DNA of 47,061 nucleotides from a virus, in the IMG/VR virus record IMGVR_UViG_3300025141_000175, positions 1 through 47,061 of that record; one strand, 5' to 3'. The stretch's first letter is position 1; each line of letters begins with the position of its first letter. The notes beneath the pieces are model-generated. The model ran no database searches. It was given only the letters and a program-made list of their open reading frames with translations, and was not told the origin of the DNA. The position numbers and the translations under genes are program-made. Positions 1-7,533 of this stretch are shown here, in pieces.

Positions 1-15
1 CTCGCCATGAACACC
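1..15. repeat. Terminal direct repeat shared with window end
   Basis: The first 15 bases (ctcgccatgaacacc) recur exactly as bases 47047-47061. This is what an assembler leaves when a circular or circularly permuted molecule is cut at an arbitrary point. It joins the left minus-strand genes to the packaging genes on the right. It is too short to be called a physical terminal repeat of the virion DNA. Confidence 0.85.
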
Positions 16-68
16 TCTGGCGGCCCCCCTATCGAAGAACCTAAGTCTGCGAGCATAGACGACCCCTC

Positions 69-124
69 CTCACAGCCTGCAAATGGCGTTCCTGCGGGGG
101 AACAGCCGCCACTCACAGCCTGCA
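69..124. repeat. Direct repeat pair of 13 bp (ctcacagcctgca)
   Basis: The 13-mer ctcacagcctgca occurs at 69-81 and again at 112-124, a spacing of 43 bp (about four helical turns). It sits in the non-coding region next to the small terminase gene. Repeats at this place could be small-terminase binding sites, as the R sites are in lambda. That role is inference. Confidence 0.6.
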
Positions 125-181
125 GCGAGGGGGGGCTCCGTCCGTGGTGCCCCCCCCGGGCCGCCGCAGGCAAGCTCATTG

Positions 182-922
182 TCAACCTGGAGCGGGCACG
201 AACGCCTTGATTGCGGCCTCCGCTACGCTGGCTGTGATTTCGCCGGCAATCTGCATCTCGCCTAGCCGCCGCTCGGCCTCGATCTTTGTCATGCCTTCGA
301 TGGCTGTCATCGCCGCTGCGTACATGCTGCTAACAACCTTGGCGTGTTCGGTGATGTTGAATTCCAAGCCAAGGATCTCCAGCTCGAACCCTCCAGGCTC
401 GGCGTTACTAGAGACCTTGATGCTCCCCACCTTGCCGTCCTTGGGGCTCCAGATGTACGCCGAGATGCCATTGGGCAAGGTAAGCACAGTGGCCCCGCCT
501 TGGCCCGGGGTTGTGATCCAGGCCCCTGTAGCATCCTGCTTGATGTTGGTAGGGGCTGCACCTTGGTAGCTCCCAGTCTGGAGGCCGTCGTTATCCATGG
601 ACGCCATGGACACAGGGCTCCCCTTGGCAACGGGGCCGTCTGGGCCTATCTCGTTGATGGCTGTAGGGGTGGAGCAACCGGCCGCCAGCAGGGCCGAGGC
701 CGTCAGGACGATCAGCCAAGACTTAATCGAGGTCCGCAGGAAGGCGAACCCAAGGCCCACCAATCCAGCCACGATGACACAGGCTATGGCGAGGCCGCTC
801 GATTCCGTCGTTGCAGCCAGCCCCATCAGGGTCACAACGATAGTGGCTGTGCTATAGGTCTCCGTCGATTTGAGGCCGGGCTTGACGGCCCGGGGTTCCG
901 GTTCGTGGGGTTTCTGATTCAT
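182..922 (-). CDS. Membrane protein with internal lipobox; possible lysis protein
   Basis: A 246-residue protein. The ATG at 922 is chosen because GAAAGGA lies about 8 bases upstream. Residues 25-37 and 43-62 look like two membrane segments in a hairpin. A third hydrophobic stretch (68-82) follows an R..K and ends in LLAAGC, a lipobox with Cys83. The remaining ~160 residues are soluble and end in an Ala/Glu-rich helical region. A holin-like hairpin ahead of a lipoprotein signal is unusual and suggests a fusion, or a second internal start I could not locate. It is the last gene before the packaging genes on the circle, a usual place for lysis functions. Outer-membrane spanin or holin activity is a guess. 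Confidence 0.6.
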   Translation of the reverse strand: MNQKPHEPEPRAVKPGLKSTETYSTATIVVTLMGLAATTESSGLAIACVIVAGLVGLGFAFLRTSIKSWLIVLTASALLAAGCSTPTAINEIGPDGPVAKGSPVSMASMDNDGLQTGSYQGAAPTNIKQDATGAWITTPGQGGATVLTLPNGISAYIWSPKDGKVGSIKVSSNAEPGGFELEILGLEFNITEHAKVVSSMYAAAMTAIEGMTKIEAERRLGEMQIAGEITASVAEAAIKAFVPAPG

Positions 923-1006
923 GGTCTGTTTCCTTTCAGGAATAGGGGTTGTAGAGCATTGGTTGACAATCATACCGGATTCCGGCCGGGCCGGGGGAAA
1001 AATCTT

Positions 1007-1627
1007 TCAGCCATAGGGCCAGACGATAATGCGGGCCCCGGGCTCGGGGCCGAACCGCTTAGCCAGGTACTCGGTGACAACGAACTTGTCGTCCTTCCAG
1101 ACGATCCCCGTCAGGGCGTCCTCCGTGGAGCGGGCCAGCTTGACGATGTCGGGCTTGCCGGTTGGCAGGTCCGGGGCCTTGGGCTTCAGCTGCCCGGCGA
1201 ACCGGCCGCTACGGAAGTGGTCTTGGGGGCGGCACTGGTAGAACACAATCATGCACCCGAGCGGCCCTTCCAGCAGGTCCGTTGCACCGTGCACCATACG
1301 GCCAAAGATCGCGACGTTGTGCCTCCAGTCGCTCGTCTTTTTGCCGCCGCAGTCGACGTAGTTGCCAATCACCATCGGCTTGCCGGAGGCCATGGCCTTG
1401 GTGACGATACTGCCGTCCTTGTAGCGACTGGGCATGAAGGTCTTACTGCCCGCCGGGCCGGGCCGCCCCGGCACCCAGAAGCAATGGGTTGCCTGTTGGC
1501 TGCAGACGAACCGCATGGCTTGGAACTGAGAGCAAGGTTCCCGCAACGCCTCGTCGTCCCAGAGCCGTTCCGCCGGGTCCCAGCCGTCAGGGTCGACGGG
1601 GCCTTGGATGGGGGGGGGTGTTTCCAT
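1007..1627 (-). CDS. rusA: RusA-family Holliday junction resolvase
   Basis: A 206-residue protein whose C-terminal half matches RusA. It shows GKPDIVKLARSTEDAL (158-172) then GIVWKDDKFVV (174-184), the segments that hold the acidic active site. RusA enzymes resolve four-way junctions made during phage recombination and replication. The ATG at 1627 has AGGAGAA about 5 bases upstream, and the gene follows the DUF5131 gene by 8 bp. The first ~80 residues are extra compared with the usual ~120-140 residue enzyme and contain several Cys and His. One oddity: the family pattern PDxD reads PD160-I-V162 here, so the second catalytic Asp seems to be missing. Confidence 0.78.
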   Translation of the reverse strand: METPPPIQGPVDPDGWDPAERLWDDEALREPCSQFQAMRFVCSQQATHCFWVPGRPGPAGSKTFMPSRYKDGSIVTKAMASGKPMVIGNYVDCGGKKTSDWRHNVAIFGRMVHGATDLLEGPLGCMIVFYQCRPQDHFRSGRFAGQLKPKAPDLPTGKPDIVKLARSTEDALTGIVWKDDKFVVTEYLAKRFGPEPGARIIVWPYG

Positions 1628-1635
1628 GGGTTCTC

Positions 1636-2415
1636 CTATTCGTCGTCTGGGAATCTCTTGGCAAGGTCGCCCAACAGGCCCGCCAGCTGTGGCTGGAACA
1701 GGTTCTTTTTCGATTCGCCGGGCCCCTTCCAGAAGAAGGGAATGCCGATGGCTTGGCACATCTCGTACAGGTTCCACGCCCAATTCAAATCCATGAACCG
1801 GGCGTTGGGGCCGTTCTCGCCGCCGCAGATGACCCAGTCGACCTGGGTGAAGCGACGTGGCACAGCGAGATCCTCGAGCATAGGCTCGACGCTGACGAAC
1901 AACTGGGCAGCGTATGGCCGCATATCCAGCAGGTGCGGCAGCCGCCGCTCCAAGGTCTTGCTGTCCTCGGCGGTGATGCCGAGCCAGAGATTGTGCAAGC
2001 CGAAGTCCCCCACCTGGTCGGGCAACAGGCCGTGCAGCATTTTGAGCCCCGCCTTGGGTCGCTTGGTAAGCAGCAGCCAATCCAGGAACGGGGTCGCCCG
2101 GATCAGATCGAACAGCCGGGCCCGGGGGGCGAGCAGCTCGTCCTTGTCCTCGGCCCAATCCATGAGCGAGCCACAGAACACCCGGGGGCGGTCGCCGCAC
2201 ATGCCGGCAGATCGGTCCCAGTGGCTGGGTTGCTTCCAGTAGGCGTCGGCCGCATGGGCCCGCCGCCCGTCCGACCCCCACTGGCCCAGGAGCTTCTGGT
2301 TTTGCTTGGACATGCGTGCCGCATAGCAGTTGACGCAACCGTCCGTCAACTTCGTGCAGCCCCGCCAGGGGTTGAAGGTGTGGTCGCACCACGCTATTGC
2401 TGTGTCCTCAGCCAT
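1636..2415 (-). CDS. Phage Gp37/Gp68 family protein (DUF5131)
   Basis: A 259-residue protein that opens with the family signature (FNPWRGCTKLTDGCVNCYA, residues 14-32). Cys20, Cys27 and Cys30 form a C-x6-C-x2-C cluster like the iron-sulfur site of radical SAM enzymes. LLTKRPK and VSVEPML segments, typical of this family, are also present. Such proteins are common in phages and prophages, but their reaction is not established. The ATG at 2415 has AAGGAG 6 bases upstream, inside the preceding mini-ORF. It shares an operon with a second radical SAM enzyme and a PLP enzyme, which hints at nucleobase or nucleotide chemistry, but this is inference. Confidence 0.85.
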   Translation of the reverse strand: MAEDTAIAWCDHTFNPWRGCTKLTDGCVNCYAARMSKQNQKLLGQWGSDGRRAHAADAYWKQPSHWDRSAGMCGDRPRVFCGSLMDWAEDKDELLAPRARLFDLIRATPFLDWLLLTKRPKAGLKMLHGLLPDQVGDFGLHNLWLGITAEDSKTLERRLPHLLDMRPYAAQLFVSVEPMLEDLAVPRRFTQVDWVICGGENGPNARFMDLNWAWNLYEMCQAIGIPFFWKGPGESKKNLFQPQLAGLLGDLAKRFPDDE

Positions 2416-2470
2416 TGTTCTGCTCCTTGTTCTCGCGTAGCTCCATCCGGAGTTGTTCCAGCTTGTTCAT
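2408..2470 (-). CDS. 20-residue mini-ORF coupled to both neighbours
   Basis: Reading MNKLEQLRMELRENKEQNNG, this tiny frame starts at an ATG that overlaps the stop of the upstream gene (ATGA at 2467-2470). It ends 8 bases into the DUF5131 gene. It is strongly charged and would form a single helix. The ribosome binding site of DUF5131 lies inside it, so its translation could open or couple that start. It may only be a coupling device and not a functional peptide. Confidence 0.4.
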   Translation of the reverse strand: MNKLEQLRMELRENKEQNNG

Positions 2471-2802
2471 CCTCGCACCCCACCTTCCTTGGCAACCAGT
2501 ATCCTACAGCCGCCCCGCTTGCGGGTCTGGCAGTCGACGAGCCGCCCCGCCTTCACCAGCTCCCACACCCGGGGCCCAACCGACTGCTGCAGCATATCCA
2601 AGTCCGCCTGGATCTCCCGCCGGGTTCGGCCTTGGTAACCGTGTTGCTTGACGTGATTGTAGACCCGCTCCCGCTGTTGTGCCGTCACGGGCCGGACCTT
2701 CTCGGCCGCCTCGATGCTGGTGTTGGTCTTGTTGTGCGGGGGGGCCGGGTTGTGGTCTCCGTTGCTCCACAGCAGCGTGTTGTCGGGGCCGTTGCTTCTC
2801 AT
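2467..2802 (-). CDS. Putative winged-helix DNA-binding protein
   Basis: A 111-residue protein. The N-terminal third is polar and probably disordered. Residues ~45-110 read like a winged helix: RVYNHVKQHGYQGRTRREIQ, then a helix with LQQSVGPRVWELVKAG, then a basic wing (RKRGGCRILVA). It may be a regulator or a replication accessory protein. The ATG at 2802 has AAGGAG 8 bases upstream. It lies 27 bp after the helicase gene and ends in an ATGA overlap with the mini-ORF. Confidence 0.55.
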   Translation of the reverse strand: MRSNGPDNTLLWSNGDHNPAPPHNKTNTSIEAAEKVRPVTAQQRERVYNHVKQHGYQGRTRREIQADLDMLQQSVGPRVWELVKAGRLVDCQTRKRGGCRILVAKEGGVRG

Positions 2803-2829
2803 GGCGGTTGCTCCTTCTGGTTGGGGTTG

Positions 2830-4194
2830 CTATGCTTCGCAGGCGTCGTAGTCATACGCCAGGTTCTGGAACGTGGTGCTGGCCAGGTTGAACGCCAGCT
2901 TGACCTTGCCGGTCGGGCCGTTACGCTGCTTGGCAACGATGACCTCGGCGACGTTGGTCGGGTCGTAGTTGTCCTCGGCTTGGTGGTAGTAGTCGTCCCG
3001 GTGCAACAACAGCACCACGTCGGCGTCCTGCTCGATTGCCCCACTCTCGCGGAGGTCGCTGAGCCGGGGGCGGTGCCCCTCGCGGGCCTCCGGCGAACGG
3101 TTGAGCTGACTAAGGCAAATCACCGGCACGTTCAGCTCCCGGGCCAGGGCCTTGAGCCCCCGGGAGATGGCGGTGACTTCCTGTTGCCTTGATTCGTGCC
3201 CGTGGCAGGTCATCAGCTGCAGATAGTCCACAACCACCAGGCCGATGCTACGCTTAATAGTCATCCGCCGGGCCCGGGCCCGCAGCCCCAACGGGGTGAG
3301 CGTCGAGGAATCGTCCAGATACAGCTTGCCGTCCGCCAGCTTCCCAACGGCCGTCGCCATAGCGTGGAACTCGTCGGCGTTGAGCGTGTTCCGCCGGGCC
3401 CGTAGCAAATCCACGTCCGCCGCCGAGCACAACAGCCGGTGCCCCATCTGGTCTCTGCTCATCTCCATGCTGAAGAGCAAGGTGGGGACCTTGGCGGCGT
3501 CAGCTGCGTGCATCGCTACGTTCAAGGCGAACGCCGTTTTGCCCATGCTCGGCCGCCCGGCGATAATAATCAGGTCGCCGTCCTGCAGGCCGCCGGTCTG
3601 GTTGTCCAGGTCCGTGAACCCGGTGGGGACGCCGACGGTCATGCCCGCCTCGGCGTTCTCCATCTGGTCGTAGGCACCTTGTAGCAGCTCGTTCAGCGTC
3701 GAGTTGTGGCCCTCTTGGATGCCACGCTCGGCGACCCGGAACACTTCGGCCTCGGCGTCGTTGGCTTGCTCGAGCGGGGGGGCGGAGCTGGTGTAAGCAG
3801 CTTGCAAAATCGAAGAGCCCGCAACAATCAATTCCCGCAACATCGCCTTGTCTCGGACTATGGCAGCGTAGCCGGGCCCGGAGGCTGCGGAAGGCACGCT
3901 GCCGGCAATCTCGAGCAGGTACGGGAGCCCGCCGATGTCCTCCAGCATGTGCCGGTCGGCCAGCCATTGCTTGAGCCGGACCATGTCGACTTTCTGGCCC
4001 TCGTTGTCGTAGATATCGACCAGGGCCTCGAAGATCGTGCAGTGGGCCTGTCGGTAGAAGTCGCCGCTCCCCCGCAACACCTGCAGGACATCGCCTAGCA
4101 CGTTGCTGTCAAGAATAATCGAGCCCAGCACAGCCGCCTCGGCCTCGAGGGCATGCGGTGGCAGACGATCCATGAGTTGGCTAGGGTCATTCAT
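2830..4194 (-). CDS. dnaB: Replicative DNA helicase, DnaB family
   Basis: A 454-residue hexameric helicase that would unwind the phage replication fork. The N-terminal DnaB domain starts at LPPHALEAEAAVLGSIILD. The RecA-like domain has Walker A GRPSMGKT (213-220), the SMEMS motif (~242), Walker B LVVVDYLQLM (319-328), SQLNR (362-366) and DLRESGAIEQDAD (380-392). Its length is that of a full bacterial DnaB. Its start overlaps the stop of the upstream gene by one base (TGATG), so the two are translationally coupled. That upstream protein may be its loader. Confidence 0.97.
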   Translation of the reverse strand: MNDPSQLMDRLPPHALEAEAAVLGSIILDSNVLGDVLQVLRGSGDFYRQAHCTIFEALVDIYDNEGQKVDMVRLKQWLADRHMLEDIGGLPYLLEIAGSVPSAASGPGYAAIVRDKAMLRELIVAGSSILQAAYTSSAPPLEQANDAEAEVFRVAERGIQEGHNSTLNELLQGAYDQMENAEAGMTVGVPTGFTDLDNQTGGLQDGDLIIIAGRPSMGKTAFALNVAMHAADAAKVPTLLFSMEMSRDQMGHRLLCSAADVDLLRARRNTLNADEFHAMATAVGKLADGKLYLDDSSTLTPLGLRARARRMTIKRSIGLVVVDYLQLMTCHGHESRQQEVTAISRGLKALARELNVPVICLSQLNRSPEAREGHRPRLSDLRESGAIEQDADVVLLLHRDDYYHQAEDNYDPTNVAEVIVAKQRNGPTGKVKLAFNLASTTFQNLAYDYDACEA

Positions 4195-5147
4195 CAGGCG
4201 AACTCCACAGTTGGGATTTGTGACGTTGGTAGCGAGTAGAGATCGGCCCCGGGGTTGTCTGGGTCGCCGACGTGGATCCAGTCAGCGTTGTAGCGGGCCT
4301 CTTTGCCTTGTACAGCAGCACCATCAATGAATATGATGTCTCCCTGTGCAATCGCCTCGGCGATATGCTTGGGCGAGGGGTGCTCGACTTCCAGCGGGCC
4401 CCGGGGGCGTTCCAGCTGTGAGACGAGCAGACCTATCGGCGACCGGGCGTTGTGTGATATCCCCATCCAGGTTCTCAACACCGTGTCTGCTGTCAGGCAC
4501 AGATCGAACTTGTTCCAGCTCGACTCGTTGACACCCAGACGCTTCAGGGCCGCTGCAGTAGCCGCAGGCAAACCACCATCATCACCGACGCCCGGGCTTT
4601 CCCCTATCGGGTTCGAACTCTCCAATGATGATAGATTCCTAACCTCTGAGTTGTTAGGCCGCTTTTCCGCCGCTTTTCCGCCGCTTTGTGCGTACGAATC
4701 TGCGTCGCCATCGTACGACGAATCCGTGCGATTGGCCGGTTCGGTTCGTACGCTATTATCGTACGATCCTGCTCGCTCATGTTGCCGGCGTTTTAGGGCC
4801 CGCCGGGCTTCTAAGTAGCGTCGGCGACTGCTCTTGCCGAAATACTTCTCGAACTTGGCAACCACCACCAGGCCCTCGTCGTTCAATGACAACCACCGGA
4901 TATCTTTGTCTTGGATTGCTGCACAGAAGTCGAGGAACTTTTTGCGGGTTCTACAACTAACCACCGAGTTGACGGCCGCCGGGGCAAGGGCTGTAAACTC
5001 ATTAACTAGATTCTGGTCTATCCAGCGGAACCAGGCGACCGCCCGGCCGCAGGCGGAGAACTTGGTCTCGCCGGTGAGCTCGGCCAGCCGCAGAATCTTC
5101 GGGTGGTCGGGGTGGACAAACAGTGGAATGTATTCGCTAGCACTCAT
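4194..5147 (-). CDS. Putative replication initiation or helicase-loading protein
   Basis: A 317-residue protein directly upstream of, and overlapping, dnaB. The N-terminal ~110 residues resemble the folded domain of phage replisome organisers (YIPLFVHPDHPKILRLAE). A very basic stretch follows (RRRYLEARRALKRRQHERAG, about 108-127), then a long low-complexity Ser/Asp/Asn-rich linker and a C-terminal domain rich in Trp and Pro. Origin or helicase-loader proteins of the DnaD/O type commonly sit here. The assignment rests on position and general layout, not on a clear motif. The ATG at 5147 lies 3 bp after the PLP-enzyme gene. Confidence 0.5.
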   Translation of the reverse strand: MSASEYIPLFVHPDHPKILRLAELTGETKFSACGRAVAWFRWIDQNLVNEFTALAPAAVNSVVSCRTRKKFLDFCAAIQDKDIRWLSLNDEGLVVVAKFEKYFGKSSRRRYLEARRALKRRQHERAGSYDNSVRTEPANRTDSSYDGDADSYAQSGGKAAEKRPNNSEVRNLSSLESSNPIGESPGVGDDGGLPAATAAALKRLGVNESSWNKFDLCLTADTVLRTWMGISHNARSPIGLLVSQLERPRGPLEVEHPSPKHIAEAIAQGDIIFIDGAAVQGKEARYNADWIHVGDPDNPGADLYSLPTSQIPTVEFA

Positions 5148-5150
5148 GGT

Positions 5151-5942
5151 TCAGCCTCGCGGATCTAAGGTTGGGCGGATGCCGACGACCCATAGCAGAT
5201 CGCCTTCTCTGAGGAACGGTAGGCACTTGGCCTCGTAGTGCGGGTCGAGGTTCAAGTCCTCGAGATGGTGGTACTTGGCGGGCCGGTCGTAGGGGCCTTT
5301 GCTGTGGACCACAGTCACTCTCTTCTCCCAATCCTCGGGTAGCCATCGCTTGATTCTCATCAGCGGCACGTTGCCGACACAGACCGCCCAGATGGGGATA
5401 TGCGACATCAGGTTCATGCCATGGTACACGCCCGCCAACGTCATGCCGCTCCCCAACACCAGCAGCACCCGCCGCACGCCCGGGGGGATGTTGACGGCCT
5501 GGGCGAGATTCGACTTGAAAGCCTCTTCAGATTCGAGCCCCATCGGTAGCATGGAGTAGCCTCGCTCGTCGGCGATTTTGCGGGCCTGGTAGGCACAGTA
5601 GCTGCCGTAGCCGGGGTTGACTTGCACCAGCTCCACACCGAGCCCCCGGGCGAATTCCATCTCGGGGGTTTCGGCCCCTTGTGCCGTCACGCAGACGGCC
5701 TTGATTCCACGCCGCTGGGCGAGCAATCCAATGTAGCCAGCCTGTGGAGATTTGCGGTGGCCGACGGTCGTAACGCCCCGGGTCTCGCCTTCCATGAGTA
5801 GGTCGGCGGAGCGGGCCTTGCCGCCCCGGGCCCCGTTGCGGTTGAACAGGTCGTCCCGCTTGACCCAGACGTTGCGGTCCTCGCACATGCGGACGGGGGT
5901 GATGGCTTGTGGGTCTTGCATGTCGGGGGCGTCGAGGCTCAT
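5151..5942 (-). CDS. Fold-type II PLP-dependent enzyme (ACC deaminase / cysteine desulfhydrase-like)
   Basis: A 263-residue protein with the landmarks of fold-type II pyridoxal phosphate enzymes. VWVKRDDLF (25-33) and GGKARSADLL (40-49) match the family pattern around the catalytic lysine, here Lys42, with one residue fewer than the usual GGNK. LGSGMTLAGVYHGMN (163-177) matches the glycine-rich loop that holds the cofactor phosphate. It is shorter than cellular homologues (about 330 residues), so the C-terminal part is reduced. The substrate is unknown. Its neighbour at 6248 is a radical SAM enzyme, and the two could act on the same small molecule or nucleotide. Its start overlaps the upstream gene by ATGA. 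Confidence 0.75.
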   Translation of the reverse strand: MSLDAPDMQDPQAITPVRMCEDRNVWVKRDDLFNRNGARGGKARSADLLMEGETRGVTTVGHRKSPQAGYIGLLAQRRGIKAVCVTAQGAETPEMEFARGLGVELVQVNPGYGSYCAYQARKIADERGYSMLPMGLESEEAFKSNLAQAVNIPPGVRRVLLVLGSGMTLAGVYHGMNLMSHIPIWAVCVGNVPLMRIKRWLPEDWEKRVTVVHSKGPYDRPAKYHHLEDLNLDPHYEAKCLPFLREGDLLWVVGIRPTLDPRG

Positions 5943-6181
5943 TCGGGCGTCTCCTGTTTGGCGGGGGCTTCGGCCGCCGGGGCCGCCAGGGCCCTGCGGA
6001 CGAGCTGCTTCGCCTTGGCACGGGCCGTCTTGGCTTGTGCCGTCTGGACGGCCTTCTTCCGCTGCAGGCTCGGGGCTCCCGCTGGCCGCAGCACCCGCCC
6101 GTGTTGGTCGACACAGGGGTTGTTGTGCTTGTTGCGGTGGCCACGCTTGAGCATACAGCCTCGGGTCTTACATCTGGCCAT
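5939..6181 (-). CDS. Small basic Cys/His protein, possible zinc finger
   Basis: An 80-residue protein. The N-terminus MARCKTRGCMLKRGHRNKHN, followed by PCVDQHG, offers C-x4-C...H...H...C ligands for one zinc ion. The rest is a Lys/Arg/Ala-rich helix likely to bind nucleic acid. The ATG at 6181 has AAGGA 8 bases upstream. The gene ends in an ATGA overlap with the PLP-enzyme gene, so both are co-translated. No family is recognised. Confidence 0.6.
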   Translation of the reverse strand: MARCKTRGCMLKRGHRNKHNNPCVDQHGRVLRPAGAPSLQRKKAVQTAQAKTARAKAKQLVRRALAAPAAEAPAKQETPE

Positions 6182-6247
6182 TAGTTGATCCTTCAATAAC
6201 AGGCCGGACGGGCCCCCGCCGCCGGGGGCCGCCCTGACCTTTGGAGT
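6182..6247 (-). terminator. GC-rich hairpin between radical SAM gene and next gene
   Basis: On the minus strand this gap can fold into a 7 bp stem, GGCCCCC pairing with GGGGGCC around a GGCGGC loop. No U tract follows it, so it is not a standard intrinsic terminator. It could pause polymerase or stabilise an mRNA end. It lacks the GAAA and CUGANGA cores of the plus-strand ribozymes. Confidence 0.35.
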
Positions 6248-7342
6248 TCACTCGGGTTCGGCCGGGTCGGCCGGGGGGGGTTGCTCTTCGCCGCCGAACA
6301 GCCCCATCTGGCTTTCGGTCTCGACGCCCAAGGCTATCCGCAGGGGCCGGGCCTTGGCGAGCCCCTCGACGAGCCGGTGCATAGGCAAGGGGCCGCACAT
6401 GGTATTGCCCGCCCCGCTCTGGAACAGCGAGGCTATCGCGGTGCCGGTGTTGGGGCTCTCTTGTGCCTCGGTGGTTGCGTAGCCACCGTAGTACAGATGG
6501 TTCAGGTTACAGCGGTTGTGGACGAACCCGGGGACGCCCGAAGTGCCGCAGCAGTTCAGGTCGTCGCCGAGCGGTCGATACCGATTCTCCGCAGCGTAGA
6601 ACGCAAGGCCCGCCGCCCGGGCCGCCGCCCGGATAGTCAACAGGCCGTCCTTCATCTCGTTGTCAGGGTACACCAAATCGGCCCCGAGCTTCTCCATGCC
6701 GGGCTCGGCCATGTCGCGGTTCATTGCCTTGTATCCCTCCACCGTGACGCCGAAGCAGTTGACCGCCGCCAGGGCCGGAATCGTCTCGCGGCATATCTCG
6801 TCCACGGCACTCAACATCAATGGCTGCATCCGGGCCAGCACCCGCTTGCAGACCTTCACGAGCTTGCCGACAATCTCGATCCGCTGGGCACAGGTCGGGG
6901 CCCCCCGCTCCCGCACGTCGTAGCTGGAGGCGAGCAGCGAGACCTGGCCGACGAAATTGCACTTGGCGAACATCTCGAGGTATTCGTCTGTGCCCGCCAG
7001 GGCCCCTTTGGTGCTGAACACGCAGGGGTATTGGCTCTCCGCGAAGATCTGCAGGCACTCCCAGGACCGCCGGTGCTCCAGCTCGCAGGGCTGGAAGGGG
7101 TCGCTCATTCCGCCCCAATGCAAGGGGATCTTCCAGTCGCACCAGTTGGTGGTCTGGGAGCGTTTGCCTTCCACGAAGTTGCGGAGATCCAGGGCCGTCT
7201 CGTAGGGGATGACGATCTCCCGGTCCTCGCCGACCCGCTTCCGGTTGGCGAAGCAATAGTCGCACCCGTGGGTGCAGCCCCGGTAGGTATCGAACCGGAT
7301 CGGTAGGTCACACAGGATCAACTGGCTTCCGCAATTAGGCAT
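6248..7342 (-). CDS. Radical SAM protein, SPL-like
   Basis: A 364-residue protein with the classical radical SAM cluster motif RGCTHGCDYCFANRKR, in which Cys23, Cys27 and Cys30 bind a 4Fe-4S cluster. The surrounding layout (DTYRGCTHGCDYCFA, then HWGGMSDPFQP, then STKG) resembles spore-photoproduct-lyase-like radical SAM proteins. That family repairs or modifies thymine, but many members are uncharacterised. The ATG at 7342 is preferred because GGAG lies about 8 bases upstream; it overlaps the end of the upstream gene by 25 bp. The C-terminal tail is Pro/Glu-rich. Possible roles include DNA base modification or repair of UV damage; neither can be decided here. Confidence 0.8.
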   Translation of the reverse strand: MPNCGSQLILCDLPIRFDTYRGCTHGCDYCFANRKRVGEDREIVIPYETALDLRNFVEGKRSQTTNWCDWKIPLHWGGMSDPFQPCELEHRRSWECLQIFAESQYPCVFSTKGALAGTDEYLEMFAKCNFVGQVSLLASSYDVRERGAPTCAQRIEIVGKLVKVCKRVLARMQPLMLSAVDEICRETIPALAAVNCFGVTVEGYKAMNRDMAEPGMEKLGADLVYPDNEMKDGLLTIRAAARAAGLAFYAAENRYRPLGDDLNCCGTSGVPGFVHNRCNLNHLYYGGYATTEAQESPNTGTAIASLFQSGAGNTMCGPLPMHRLVEGLAKARPLRIALGVETESQMGLFGGEEQPPPADPAEPE

Positions 7343-7530
7343 AGCAACATCTCCAGAACCTTCCGTCGGCCGTGCTTTTGGATGAACAGCTCGAGTTGGG
7401 GCCACTTGTCTTTGGGGATAGCGAACGTGCAGGTGCGGTAGGCTCCGTCGCCGTATTCCTCGGCGACAGCCCGGATCGCGTCAACGATGGTCGGATAGAT
7501 TTTCTTCTCTTCAGCAGGTGGCCTAGACAT
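7318..7530 (-). CDS. Small protein of unknown function
   Basis: A 70-residue protein starting MSRPPAEEKKIYPTIVDAIR. It is predicted helical with one conserved-looking aromatic patch (YRTCTFAIPKDKWPQLELF). It starts 3 bp after the ATPase gene and overlaps the start of the radical SAM gene, so it is co-translated with both. No motif allows a function to be named. Confidence 0.6.
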   Translation of the reverse strand: MSRPPAEEKKIYPTIVDAIRAVAEEYGDGAYRTCTFAIPKDKWPQLELFIQKHGRRKVLEMLLCLIAEAS

Positions 7531-7533
7531 GGT

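Larger units (their letters stand above)
1..181. other. Non-coding region beside terminase; candidate packaging (cos/pac) region
   Basis: No convincing gene lies between the stop of the membrane/lipoprotein gene (182) and, across the circle junction, the small terminase start (46994), about 230 bp in all. In lambda-type phages the cos site lies just upstream of the small terminase gene, so this is the natural candidate. The stretch holds runs of C and G and the duplicated 13-mer at 69-81 and 112-124. The function is inferred from position only. Confidence 0.4.

Noticed and set aside
948-985. A plus-strand string similar to the promoter element (GAATAGGGGTTGT)
   Set aside because: The -10 position reads CATACC and no plus-strand gene follows; it lies antisense to the genes around it.
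344-2242. Very long plus-strand frames opposite the minus-strand genes (here and across 23000-46000)
   Set aside because: They are antisense shadows typical of GC-rich DNA: no ribosome binding sites, Arg/Gly/Pro-rich translations and complete overlap with recognisable genes.
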